In this document: piece after piece, positions 1 through 6,269 of the stretch
Numbering within the stretch: position 1 is the first letter of the stretch
How the letters are laid out: each line of letters opens with the position of its first letter
DNA from: an uncultured Bacilli bacterium
GTDB taxonomy: Bacteria; Bacillota_I; Bacilli_A; RF39; UBA660
Direction of reading: 5' to 3'
Assembly (NCBI GenBank): GCA_947628495.1
Contig: CANRAC010000058.1
Coordinates: forward strand, 1-6,269
DNA: 6,269 nt
Position numbers and translations under genes: made by a program
Notes under the pieces: generated by a model
What the model saw: the letters and a program-made list of their open reading frames with translations, nothing else
Databases searched by the model: none
Told to the model about the DNA's origin: nothing

Positions 1-620
1 GCTTGTAACTGACCCGTAACTGTAAGGCCAACTTTTTGCCCAAAGAAATCTTGTTTATAATCAATATTACCATCTTCAGTTTTCGGAACATTAGCTAAAT
101 CAAAAGTGGTAACCTTAAACATTTCTCCGGCGCCTTCCCCATCATTAGCTGTTAAAATTGGCGAATGAACATAAACATAGCCTTTCTCTTGAAAATATTT
201 ATGGATTGCTCCAGCAACGGTACTACGTACTCTAAAGACCGCATTAAATAAATTAGTACGCGGGCGAAGATAAGATACTTCTCTTAAAAATTCCCGAGTA
301 TGTCTTTTCGGTTGAATTGGATTGTCTTCAGAAGATTTTACTAAAACTTCTAAAGAAGTGATTTTAATTTCAATATCTTGATTACCTTGGCTTTCGATAA
401 CGGTTCCCTGTATTTTTATAGCACTTCCTACTAATAAATGGGAAATTTCGTCAAAGTTAGGTAAAGAATTATCATAAACTAATTGAATACTTTTAAAACA
501 AGTACCATCACTAAAATCAATAAAGCCAAATTCTTTTTGACGACGATGATTTTTAATCCAACCTTTTAAAGTTACTTCTTTATTTAAATAATTATCTTGA
601 AATATATCTTTTAAGTCCAT
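1..620 (-). CDS. asnS: Asparaginyl-tRNA synthetase, N-terminal 206 residues (gene runs off the left edge)
   Basis: This is a class II synthetase that charges tRNA-Asn with asparagine in the cytoplasm. My translation from the ATG at 620 gives 206 codons plus two bases, open to the window edge. Residues about 15-95 form the OB-fold anticodon-binding domain (LKGWIKNHRRQKEFGFIDF at 18-36). The AsnRS-typical FLREVSYLRPRTNLF (111-125) follows, then class II motif 1 (EKGYVYVHSPI, 145-155), GEGAGEMFKVTTFD (161-174), KTEDGNIDY (180-188) and DFFGQKVGLTVTGQL (191-205). These signatures separate AsnRS from AspRS. Motifs 2 and 3 lie outside the window; family members are about 460 residues, so a little over half is missing. 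The start is supported by AAAGGAG 8 nt upstream. It lies 29 bp after aspS with no promoter or terminator between, so it is probably the distal gene of the unit starting near 3280. Confidence 0.95.
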   Translation of the reverse strand, partial: MDLKDIFQDNYLNKEVTLKGWIKNHRRQKEFGFIDFSDGTCFKSIQLVYDNSLPNFDEISHLLVGSAIKIQGTVIESQGNQDIEIKITSLEVLVKSSEDNPIQPKRHTREFLREVSYLRPRTNLFNAVFRVRSTVAGAIHKYFQEKGYVYVHSPILTANDGEGAGEMFKVTTFDLANVPKTEDGNIDYKQDFFGQKVGLTVTGQLQ

Positions 621-649
621 AGTATTTTCTCCTTTATTTTAATTTACTC

Positions 650-1960
650 TTATGGTTTTAATCTTGTTGGACCTCTATATATAAATGTAGCTTCTCTAAT
701 ATTATCAATATTTAACATTTGCATTAAAACGCGGGCGATTCCAATGGCAAAGCCGCCATGAGGTGGACAACCATATTTGAAAAATTCAATATAAAACTCT
801 AAAGATTCAGGATCAATGCCTTTCTCTTTTATTTGGTTAACTAAGATATCTACACGATGTTCTCTTTGGGCACCGGTAGTTATTTCAACCCCACGATATA
901 ATAAATCATAACTATTAGTTAAACCTTCTTCATCTAAATTGTGATAAAAAGGACGCGCGGCAAATGGATACTTAGTTACAAAAATAAAATCACTATTGTA
1001 TTTTTTCTTGGCATATTTACATAAAAGCATTTCTTCTTTACGTTCAAAGTCATCTGTTCTTTCCCCTTCAAAATGATATTCTTCTTTTAAGATCTTTTTA
1101 GCTTCCTTAAAAGTTATGCGCGGAAAAGCAACATCTAAATTAGAAAGTTCCGTTTTAAATTCTTTTTGAATTTGGTCACCATATTTTTCATAAACTTTCG
1201 AAAAAGCATATTTTAACCAAGCCTCTTCCATATCCATGACATCTGCAAAACTATCAATAAAAGAAATTTCAATATCAGCCATGTTTATTTCGGTCGCATG
1301 ATAAGAAGTATGAGAATTTTCCGCTCTAAAAGCTGGACCAATTTCAAATACTTTACCAAAGCCAGAAGCCATGGCCATTTGCTTATAAAATTGAGGAGAT
1401 TGCGAAAGGCATGCTTGCTCGCCAAAATAATCTAATTTAAAAGTCTCGGCTCCACTTTCCGCAGCGGAAGCAGATATTTTTGGAGAATGAATTTCCATAA
1501 AACCGTTATTAATACAGTATTCTCTTAAAGCATGTTCAAATGTTGTTTCGATTTTAAAAAGTAAATTATTATCTTCTCTTCTTAAATCTAAAAAACGATA
1601 ATCTAATCTAGTTTCTCGCAAAGTTTTATCTTTATCTTTAATATTAATTGGTAATTCTTCTAAAGATTTACTAGTAATTTCCATTTCTTTGGGAATAATT
1701 TCTTTTCCCCCTAACTTAACAGAAGGACTATTTAAACATTTTCCGATGACTTTAATAGTACTTTCTAAAGTTAAGTCTTCTACTATTTTAACTAACTCAT
1801 CATTATTTTCTTTTTCAATTGTTACTTGCACTTTGCCCGTTTCATCTTTAACAATCATAAAAATAACATATTGTAAATTGCGAATGTTTTCAACAAATCC
1901 TTGAATTAAAACTTCTTGATCATAAAATTGCTCTAAATCTTTTATTTTAATAGTTTGCAT
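650..1960 (-). CDS. aspS: Aspartyl-tRNA synthetase, compact archaeal/eukaryal type (AspRS2)
   Basis: This class II synthetase attaches aspartate to tRNA-Asp and, if non-discriminating, also to tRNA-Asn. It has 436 residues, the length of archaeal-type AspRS; the usual bacterial enzyme is about 590 because of a GAD insertion that is absent here. Domains: OB-fold anticodon domain about 15-95, then RLDYRFLDLRR (118-128), motif 1 (NNGFMEIHSPKI, 151-162), AESGAETFKLDYF (167-179) and the Asp-site loop LSQSPQFYKQ (185-194). Motif 2 is FEIGPAFRAENSHTSYHATE (205-224). RGVEITTGAQREHR (356-369) follows, then motif 3 (GGFAIGIARVLMQML, 402-416) and the C-terminal RGPTRLKP. The set looks catalytically complete. 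The start has AGAGGT 6 nt upstream; the gene lies 19 bp after the HisRS-like gene and 29 bp before asnS. Specificity is unclear: the OB-fold position that I align, from memory, with Trp26 of discriminating archaeal AspRS is Glu24. A neighbouring AsnRS makes misacylation of tRNA-Asn unnecessary, so a discriminating enzyme is my weak preference. Confidence 0.93.
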   Translation of the reverse strand: MQTIKIKDLEQFYDQEVLIQGFVENIRNLQYVIFMIVKDETGKVQVTIEKENNDELVKIVEDLTLESTIKVIGKCLNSPSVKLGGKEIIPKEMEITSKSLEELPINIKDKDKTLRETRLDYRFLDLRREDNNLLFKIETTFEHALREYCINNGFMEIHSPKISASAAESGAETFKLDYFGEQACLSQSPQFYKQMAMASGFGKVFEIGPAFRAENSHTSYHATEINMADIEISFIDSFADVMDMEEAWLKYAFSKVYEKYGDQIQKEFKTELSNLDVAFPRITFKEAKKILKEEYHFEGERTDDFERKEEMLLCKYAKKKYNSDFIFVTKYPFAARPFYHNLDEEGLTNSYDLLYRGVEITTGAQREHRVDILVNQIKEKGIDPESLEFYIEFFKYGCPPHGGFAIGIARVLMQMLNIDNIREATFIYRGPTRLKP

Positions 1961-1979
1961 AAATATACCTCTTTTTCTA

Positions 1980-2765
1980 TTACATATTCATATCTAAATA
2001 ATCAACTAAATCATTTATTGGGATTTTTTGTTCTTCATTAGTCTTATTATCTTTGATATTAACAACAAAATTATTTATATCTTGATCATCTAAAATTATA
2101 ACATATTTACTATTAAATTCTAAAGACTTTTTCAGTTGCTTTTCCAAATCACTATCTAAATAATCGGTATCACAACTAAAGCCATTAATTCTTAAATCTT
2201 GGCTTAAATATAAAGCTGTCTCTTTCTCTTCCTCATTATGATAGCAAATAAATACATCTATAGAGTTATCTAAAGGTAGTTTAATTTCTTCTTTGGTTAA
2301 TATATCTAATACCTGGTTTAAATCTAGTTCTCCCGAAATTTTAGTGTCTGTATATTTACCTATACTTAGTTTATTTTTATAGTTAGATATTTGGATATCC
2401 CAAAGTATTTCTTGATCACTCTCTTTAGAATCTAAGTTATAAGTTATATCAAGTAATTCTAAATATTCCGATAATTTTTCTAAGGAATATTGTCCCATTA
2501 AACTCTTATTGATATTTAATTTTATTTTTTTAAAACCTAATAATTGGAGGGTATTATAAACTAAGCTAATAACTTCGGCGACGATAAAAGAATTGTTACA
2601 ATTCAAAACTGCAATATTAAAATTTTGAAAATCTGTATAATACACTTTTCTTGACTCTTTTATTTTGCCTAATTGCGCGGAATCTATTAAAAATTCATAA
2701 TTATATTTTTCACAAAGAGCCATTAAAATATTATTGATATATAATAATTTTCTATTTTCTAACAT
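1980..2765 (-). CDS. Degenerate histidyl-tRNA synthetase-like protein (HisRS paralogue, predicted catalytically inactive)
   Basis: An intact 261-residue frame in the place where hisS usually lies, just before aspS; HisRS is normally about 420 residues. Residues 168-256 match the HisRS C-terminal anticodon-binding domain in order: DVFICYHNEEEKETALYLSQDLR, then LEKQLKKSLEFNSKYVIIL, VVNIKDNKTNEEQKIPINDLVDYL. Residues 50-86 (NIAVLNC..., AEVISLVYNTLQLLGFKKIKLNIN) match the core stretch usually reading GVEALGS...AEVIALA...LGLK...L.INS. Residues 8-25 resemble the helix before motif 1. Between about 27 and 48 the whole motif 1-motif 2 section is collapsed. The RGLDYY His-binding motif is absent (SDQEILWDI region, 116-124), and motif 3 (usually GFGMGLERLL) is replaced by SGELDLNQVLDIL (144-156). 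Histidine activation is therefore unlikely. HisZ, another dead paralogue, normally lacks the anticodon domain, so this is not typical HisZ. The start is 5 bp after the preceding stop with only a weak GAG site, suggesting translational coupling. Function is unknown; tRNA binding is plausible. Confidence 0.8.
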   Translation of the reverse strand: MLENRKLLYINNILMALCEKYNYEFLIDSAQLGKIKESRKVYYTDFQNFNIAVLNCNNSFIVAEVISLVYNTLQLLGFKKIKLNINKSLMGQYSLEKLSEYLELLDITYNLDSKESDQEILWDIQISNYKNKLSIGKYTDTKISGELDLNQVLDILTKEEIKLPLDNSIDVFICYHNEEEKETALYLSQDLRINGFSCDTDYLDSDLEKQLKKSLEFNSKYVIILDDQDINNFVVNIKDNKTNEEQKIPINDLVDYLDMNM

Positions 2766-2770
2766 TCAAA

Positions 2771-3244
2771 TCATCTCATTTCTTTATGGTAATATTCATT
2801 TATTTTGGCTTTTTTTAAAGATAAAGCTAACTTGCAACTGGTCATATTAGCGTGTAAAGCCCAATTTTTATACTTGCCTGTATCCGCAATATATTGACGG
2901 GCTTTTAATAAATCGTCTATCTGATATTGCAAAGCAATAATTTCCGTTGTTAGTCTTTCTTTTTTTATTAAAAGGCTTATATATATTTGTAATTCTGAAT
3001 CTACACACAGCATTCTAAATAATTTGCTTATAACAGTTAGTGACAAAACGTAATCTTTTTTTTCTAATTGCTGGATCTTTACATAATCATAGCTATCAAC
3101 AATTAAAGATTTTATCATTTGTAAAAAAACTTTATATTCCAACTTATGAGAAATTATTTGATATATATCTTGAGTATTAAAACAGGTATAGCCTTTTTCA
3201 TCTTTAAATTTCTTACTTTCTAAATAAAAAATTGTTTTTTCCAT
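2771..3244 (-). CDS. Hypothetical protein, 157 aa, first gene of the aminoacyl-tRNA synthetase unit
   Basis: I do not recognise this protein. It has no signal peptide or membrane segment. Residues 1-80 alternate short strands and helices (DIYQIISHKLEYKVFLQMIKS at 26-46, DYVKIQ and DYVLSL around 53-69). Residues 85-120 form a charged, leucine/isoleucine-rich helix that could be a short coiled coil. The C-terminus is Lys-rich, with three Cys overall (21, 80, 137). The N-terminal layout, a helix with K..F..MI followed by a DY...DYVLS strand pair, loosely recalls phage AntA/Rha-type antirepressor domains, but the match is too weak to name. The start is well supported: AGGAG lies 5 nt upstream, about 35 nt after the predicted transcription start. 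The TGA stop is 5 bp before the HisRS-like gene, so the two are almost certainly co-transcribed and perhaps co-translated. A link to the HisRS-like protein is plausible but only from position. Confidence 0.75.
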   Translation of the reverse strand: MEKTIFYLESKKFKDEKGYTCFNTQDIYQIISHKLEYKVFLQMIKSLIVDSYDYVKIQQLEKKDYVLSLTVISKLFRMLCVDSELQIYISLLIKKERLTTEIIALQYQIDDLLKARQYIADTGKYKNWALHANMTSCKLALSLKKAKINEYYHKEMR

Positions 3245-3285
3245 ATTTGCTCCTATAACCAGCTTTATTTACATTTTATTGCCTT

Positions 3286-3314
3286 ATAATATATTTAATT
3301 TATTATTTTGTCAA
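3286..3314 (-). promoter_or_regulatory. Sigma-A promoter for the 157-aa gene / HisRS-like / aspS / asnS unit
   Basis: On the minus strand there is a perfect -35 box TTGACA (3309-3314), a 17-bp AT-only spacer and a -10 box TATTAT (3286-3291), one base off TATAAT. The predicted start is near 3279, giving a leader of about 35 nt that carries the AGGAG site (3250-3254) of the 157-aa gene. It lies directly downstream of the dtd terminator, where a new promoter would be expected. The leader is far too short for a T-box, and no T-box antiterminator sequence is visible, although T-boxes are common upstream of synthetase operons in Bacillota. Confidence 0.85.
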
Positions 3315-3328
3315 TCAAAATATTGACA
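3309..3328. repeat. Perfect inverted repeat over the -35 box, candidate operator
   Basis: Arms TGTCAAT (3309-3315) and ATTGACA (3322-3328) are exact reverse complements separated by 6 bp (CAAAAT). The left arm contains the -35 hexamer of the minus-strand promoter. The short arms, roughly helical-turn spacing and position over the -35 fit a dimeric repressor site. There is no T-run beside it, so it is not a terminator. No -10 box lies 16-18 bp from the plus-strand TTGACA, so it is not a divergent promoter. Arms of this length can arise by chance in AT-rich DNA, so the operator role is inference. Confidence 0.45.
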
Positions 3329-3376
3329 GCTTTTTCAATTATTTAAGTCGACTGTTCAACTAAGTTTAACATTTGT

Positions 3377-3401
3377 AAAAAAATTAAAGATTGCTCTTTA
3401 A
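3377..3401 (-). terminator. Intrinsic terminator of the rel-dtd unit
   Basis: Read on the minus strand, 3 nt after the dtd TAA stop, a 7-bp perfect stem TTAAAGA / TCTTTAA (3395-3401 with 3384-3390) is closed by a GCAA (GNRA) tetraloop and followed by seven T (3377-3383). The stem can extend by a G-U and three A-U pairs into the flanks. It is AT-rich, but the loop type, U-tract and position at a gene end make a good case. It separates rel-dtd from the promoter about 65 bp further on. Confidence 0.8.
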
Positions 3402-3404
3402 CTT

Positions 3405-3839
3405 TTAGTTGTCTAATATTATCGTAACCGGTCCATCATTTAAAAGTTCCACCTGCATATCGGCACCAAATACTCCGCTATATGTAGGCACATATTCATT
3501 TAATTTAGCATTAAATTGTTCATATAAATGCTTAGCATCTTGAGGATTTAGTGCATCGATAAAAGAGGGTCGATTACCCTTTTTAGTATTGGCATATAAT
3601 GTAAACTGAGATATCGATAAAATACTTCCTTTTATATCTAAAATACTTTTATTCATTAAATTATTCTCATCCGCAAACACTCGGAGATTAATAATCTTTT
3701 TAACACACGTCTCCACTTGATCTATAGTATCATTATGGGTAAAACCGACCAGTAATAAATAACCTTGTTCAATTTTATTGATTAATTTATTATCAACTTT
3801 TACCGTGGCTTTTTTTACTCTTTGAATAACGACTTTCAT
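3405..3839 (-). CDS. dtd: D-aminoacyl-tRNA deacylase (DTD)
   Basis: DTD hydrolyses D-amino acids (and glycine mischarged on tRNA-Ala) from tRNA in the cytoplasm, recycling the tRNA. The protein is 144 residues, the usual family length. It begins with the typical MKVVIQRVKKATVKVD. It carries the active-site SQFTLY (77-82) and TKKGNRPSF (85-93), then FGADMQV (124-130). The NDGPVT signature (134-139) contains the Gly136-Pro137 pair that forms the chirality-proofreading cis-proline motif. Nothing needed for activity appears missing. The ATG overlaps the rel stop as ATGA (4 bp), and an AAGGA site 7 nt upstream lies inside the rel coding end. It is therefore co-transcribed and probably translationally coupled with rel, as in many Bacillota. 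It is followed at once by an intrinsic terminator. Confidence 0.96.
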   Translation of the reverse strand: MKVVIQRVKKATVKVDNKLINKIEQGYLLLVGFTHNDTIDQVETCVKKIINLRVFADENNLMNKSILDIKGSILSISQFTLYANTKKGNRPSFIDALNPQDAKHLYEQFNAKLNEYVPTYSGVFGADMQVELLNDGPVTIILDN

Positions 3840-5992
3840 CGGCTAATCCTTGTCACTTCTTTAATATAAGGCAATATTTCTAAATCCGTAATAAACTTAT
3901 CCAAATCTTCCTTTTGTTTTATTTTTAAAGTTAGTTCAAAAAGCGAATGCGTGTCATAATCATTATTTTTAATTGTTTCAACATAAACATTTCGTAAAGA
4001 AGCTTTAGTAATAATTTCTAATAAAGCATTTTTATTTGGTAAACTTTCAATTTTTAAATCCGTTAAATAGGTTTTATCGGTTACTTCATTCCAAGAAACG
4101 GCAATTAAACGTTTATTATCCTTAATATTTTTACAATTTTTACGATGAACAGATACTCCTTCTCCCCTTGTTACATAACCAACTATCTCATCTCCAAAAA
4201 CCGGTTTACAACATTTCGCAATAGTTACTTTTATATCATTAGTACCAGAAACAATTATATCGCCTTTATAATCATTTTTAGTATTATAAGTCTTTGGTAA
4301 AACTTTATCTAATAAAGCATCCGAAACACTTTTACGATCTTGATTAATTAAATTAATAATATACGTTGGTGTAAAGCGCAGTGAACCAATAGCTAGATAT
4401 AAATCTTCTAAATCTTTTAATTTTAATTCAGTTAAGATTTTAGTAATGTTTTCATCACTTAAAATCTCACTAATAGCTAACTTTTTCTTTCTTATTTCTT
4501 TTTCTAATAAATTTTTCCCTTTAGTTATATAATTTAAACGATCTTGTTTGGAAAAAAATGATTTAATTTTATTTTTGGCTTGTGTTGTTTTGACAAAATT
4601 TAACCATTCTAAAGAAGGCGTTGAGGCATTATTGGTATTAATTTTAACAATATCCCCATCTTGTAAAGCGTAATTTAAAGGCACTATTTTTTCATTAACT
4701 AAGGCGCCGACCATTTTATCTCCGACCTCAGAGTGAATTCGATAAGCAAAATCTACGGGTGTAGCGTCAATTGGTAATTCTACTACATCCCCTTTTGGTG
4801 TAAAGACATATATCATTGGTGATAAAAATTCAGTATTAACTTTAGCTTCAAATTCCGTATCACTAGAAGCATTAGTTGATTCAATCAGGTTACGGAACAT
4901 TTCCAATTTTTGTTCCATAATTTTTTGAATTTTAACTGTTCCTTTTTCTTTATAAGTCCAATGAGCAGCCATACCTTTTTCGGCTATTTCATCCATTTCA
5001 TATGTTCTTATTTGCACTTCAAAGTGATAGCCATTACGACCAAAAACCGTCGTATGTAAGCTTTGATACATATTTTCTTTTGGCATGGCGATATAATCTT
5101 TAAAGCGTCCCGGAACCGGACGATATTTAGCATGAATTAAGCCTACTACTAAATAACAGTCACTTTCTTTTTCCACAAACACTCTTAAAGCTAAAATATC
5201 ATGGATATCACTAAACTTTTTACCTTTTGCTAATTTTTTATATATACTATGGACGCTTTTAACCCGTCCTTTAATTTCAAACTTAATTCCGTGTTCAGTT
5301 AATATGTCCGAAATACTTTCTTTCATTTCTAATAGATAAGAATTTAAGTCTTCAATAGAGTCATTTAACTTATCCAAAACATCTTGATATATATCGGGAC
5401 GTGAATATTTCAAACATAAATTTTCAAGCTCACTTTTTAAAGAGTTAATTCCTAAACGATGAGCAATAGGAATTAAAACAGTTTCTGTTTCTCTAATTTT
5501 TAATTTTTGATCTTCTGATGATAAAGCCCATATCGTGCGCATGTTATGAAGACGATCAGCTAATTTAATAAACAACACACGCACATCTTCGGCAAGACCT
5601 ACTAATACTTTTCTTAAATAAATCGCTGATGACTCACTATCATCATTTAAAGTTAATTTATTAATTTTACTAATGGTATTGACGATATTAGCTACTTCGG
5701 TGCCAAATTCTTCTTCAATTTCTTCTTTTGTGGTATTACCATGATTGATTACTTCATGTAATAGAGACGAAATAATGGTCACACTATCAACATTTAAAGA
5801 AACTAAAATATCGGTTACACATAAAGGGTGATTAATAAAATCTTCTCCCGAAATTCTTTTTTTGCCTTTATGTTTTTCTAAAGCAAATTGATAAGCCTTT
5901 TCAATATTTTTAAGTTCTTCTTCATCTTTTATATATTTTTTAATCTTTTTAATTAAGTCTTCGTATTTTATCAAAGTGTTTTCTTCTGGCAT
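3836..5992 (-). CDS. rel: Long RelA/SpoT homologue (Rel): (p)ppGpp synthetase with an altered hydrolase site
   Basis: Rel makes (p)ppGpp from ATP and GTP/GDP when uncharged tRNA reaches the ribosome; bifunctional forms also degrade it. The 718 residues show the full long-RSH layout. Hydrolase (HD) domain about 28-190: R46, H55, H79 and LADRLHNMR (144-152, metal-binding D146) are kept, but the usual HDVVED reads HEVINH (79-84). Synthetase about 235-350: GRVKS (242-246), catalytic D265, RFKDYIAMPK (296-305), NMYQSLHTT (307-315, stacking Tyr309) and EVQIRT with E325, all intact. RFKD is the bifunctional-Rel form, not the EFDD of RelA. TGS domain about 392-453 with its conserved His420, a helical region, a Cys-rich domain with C594 C595, H616, C620, and a C-terminal ACT/RRM domain (about 641-718). 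The start follows a GGTGAGG site 13 bp after the upstream stop. Synthesis is confidently predicted; hydrolysis is doubtful. Confidence 0.96.
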   Translation of the reverse strand: MPEENTLIKYEDLIKKIKKYIKDEEELKNIEKAYQFALEKHKGKKRISGEDFINHPLCVTDILVSLNVDSVTIISSLLHEVINHGNTTKEEIEEEFGTEVANIVNTISKINKLTLNDDSESSAIYLRKVLVGLAEDVRVLFIKLADRLHNMRTIWALSSEDQKLKIRETETVLIPIAHRLGINSLKSELENLCLKYSRPDIYQDVLDKLNDSIEDLNSYLLEMKESISDILTEHGIKFEIKGRVKSVHSIYKKLAKGKKFSDIHDILALRVFVEKESDCYLVVGLIHAKYRPVPGRFKDYIAMPKENMYQSLHTTVFGRNGYHFEVQIRTYEMDEIAEKGMAAHWTYKEKGTVKIQKIMEQKLEMFRNLIESTNASSDTEFEAKVNTEFLSPMIYVFTPKGDVVELPIDATPVDFAYRIHSEVGDKMVGALVNEKIVPLNYALQDGDIVKINTNNASTPSLEWLNFVKTTQAKNKIKSFFSKQDRLNYITKGKNLLEKEIRKKKLAISEILSDENITKILTELKLKDLEDLYLAIGSLRFTPTYIINLINQDRKSVSDALLDKVLPKTYNTKNDYKGDIIVSGTNDIKVTIAKCCKPVFGDEIVGYVTRGEGVSVHRKNCKNIKDNKRLIAVSWNEVTDKTYLTDLKIESLPNKNALLEIITKASLRNVYVETIKNNDYDTHSLFELTLKIKQKEDLDKFITDLEILPYIKEVTRISR

Positions 5993-6005
5993 TGTTCCTC
6001 ACCTT

Positions 6006-6269
6006 CTAAAGTATATTCTCTTCTAAATTTATATCTCTTTTTAAATTTTTAAAAACAGTTTGAAAGTAATTAGTAAAAAATTCATCAGGAGTATTTAAAA
6101 TATCATCAACTATATCATGTAACGATAAATTTTGAGCGGAATTCCATTTATTATTTTTTAAAGCATTCCATACATCCTCTTTTTTGATAAATTTATATCC
6201 TTTTCTTTTCAGTTCATCAGTTTTACATAAAAGAGCTGGTTCTACTCGTTGATAAAGCTCTTTAATACT
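6006..6269 (-). CDS. comN: ComN-like post-transcriptional regulator, C-terminal 87 residues (5' end outside the window)
   Basis: My translation from the right edge gives 87 codons ending in TAG, with no start codon near the edge. PALLCKTDELKRKGYKFIKK (11-30) is followed by EDVWNALKNNKW (31-42) and LSLHDIVDDIL (48-58). This matches my memory of the small ComN/YrzD family (about 98 residues in Bacillus subtilis), in which a GY.....EDLW..L..KKW core is followed by a short helical segment. In B. subtilis ComN promotes competence-gene expression after transcription; that role may not hold here. If the length is typical, only about ten residues are missing. comN lies upstream of rel in Bacillus-type genomes, which supports the call. 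The stop is 13 bp before the rel ATG and the rel ribosome binding site fills the gap, so the two are probably co-transcribed. The assignment rests on a remembered pattern. Confidence 0.6.
   Translation of the reverse strand, partial: SIKELYQRVEPALLCKTDELKRKGYKFIKKEDVWNALKNNKWNSAQNLSLHDIVDDILNTPDEFFTNYFQTVFKNLKRDINLEENIL

Noticed and set aside
1689..1904. Plus-strand open frame of 71 codons opposite the aspS start region
   Set aside because: It lies wholly within the well-supported aspS OB-fold coding region, has no recognisable motif and looks like an antisense shadow.
1980..2765. HisRS-like gene as HisZ, the regulatory subunit of ATP phosphoribosyltransferase
   Set aside because: HisZ normally keeps the catalytic-like core and lacks the anticodon-binding domain; this protein shows the opposite pattern, and no his biosynthesis gene is adjacent.
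3323..3328. Plus-strand TTGACA as a divergent promoter
   Set aside because: No acceptable -10 box follows at 16-18 bp (the sequence there is AGTCGA), and no plus-strand gene follows.
3353..3372. Near-repeat GTTAAAC / GTTGAAC (minus strand) between the dtd terminator and the promoter
   Set aside because: The imperfect 7-bp units are isolated and have no further copies nearby; chance is likely in such AT-rich DNA.
3245..3404. Possible T-box riboswitch leader before the synthetase operon
   Set aside because: Only about 35 nt separate the predicted transcription start from the first ATG, and no T-box antiterminator consensus is visible. The only terminator hairpin lies upstream of the promoter and belongs to dtd.
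3836..3839. Mycoplasma-type code, with TGA read as Trp
   Set aside because: All Trp codons checked are TGG, and TGA ends Rel exactly at the end of its ACT domain and overlaps the dtd start as ATGA.

Overview
The window is a very AT-rich stretch of a bacterial chromosome. Every gene reads on the minus strand, so transcription runs right to left. All Trp codons I checked are TGG, and TGA ends rel and the 157-aa gene at plausible places, so this looks like the standard bacterial code rather than the Mycoplasma code. The order ComN-like / rel / dtd / (his-tRNA-synthetase-like) / aspS resembles the Bacillus-type order comN ... rel - dtd - ... - hisS - aspS. Together with the base composition, strong AGGAG-type ribosome binding sites and short gaps, this suggests an uncultured low-GC Bacillota or a Bacilli/Mycoplasmatota-related gut lineage. 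The species cannot be named from the sequence.

Two transcription units are visible. The first (right) holds the 3' end of a ComN-like gene, then rel (long RelA/SpoT homologue), then dtd (D-aminoacyl-tRNA deacylase). Rel and dtd overlap by 4 bp (ATGA). The unit ends in a compact intrinsic terminator directly after dtd. The second (left) starts at a near-consensus sigma-A promoter and holds an unrecognised 157-aa gene, a 261-aa degenerate HisRS-like gene, an archaeal-type aspartyl-tRNA synthetase, and the first 206 codons of asparaginyl-tRNA synthetase, which runs off the left edge. The -35 box lies inside a perfect 7-bp-arm palindrome that could be an operator.

The theme is tRNA charging, its quality control, and the stringent response to uncharged tRNA. 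Two points stand out. First, the gene in the usual hisS slot is an intact reading frame that keeps the HisRS C-terminal anticodon-binding domain and part of the dimerisation/catalytic fold, but lacks class II motif 2, the second His-binding motif and motif 3. It therefore looks like a catalytically dead HisRS paralogue. Second, Rel has a complete synthetase, TGS, Cys-rich and ACT layout, but its (p)ppGpp hydrolase centre is altered: the HD...ED signature reads HE...NH. A hydrolase-impaired Rel beside a pseudo-HisRS is the most interesting feature here. Any functional link between them is inference.
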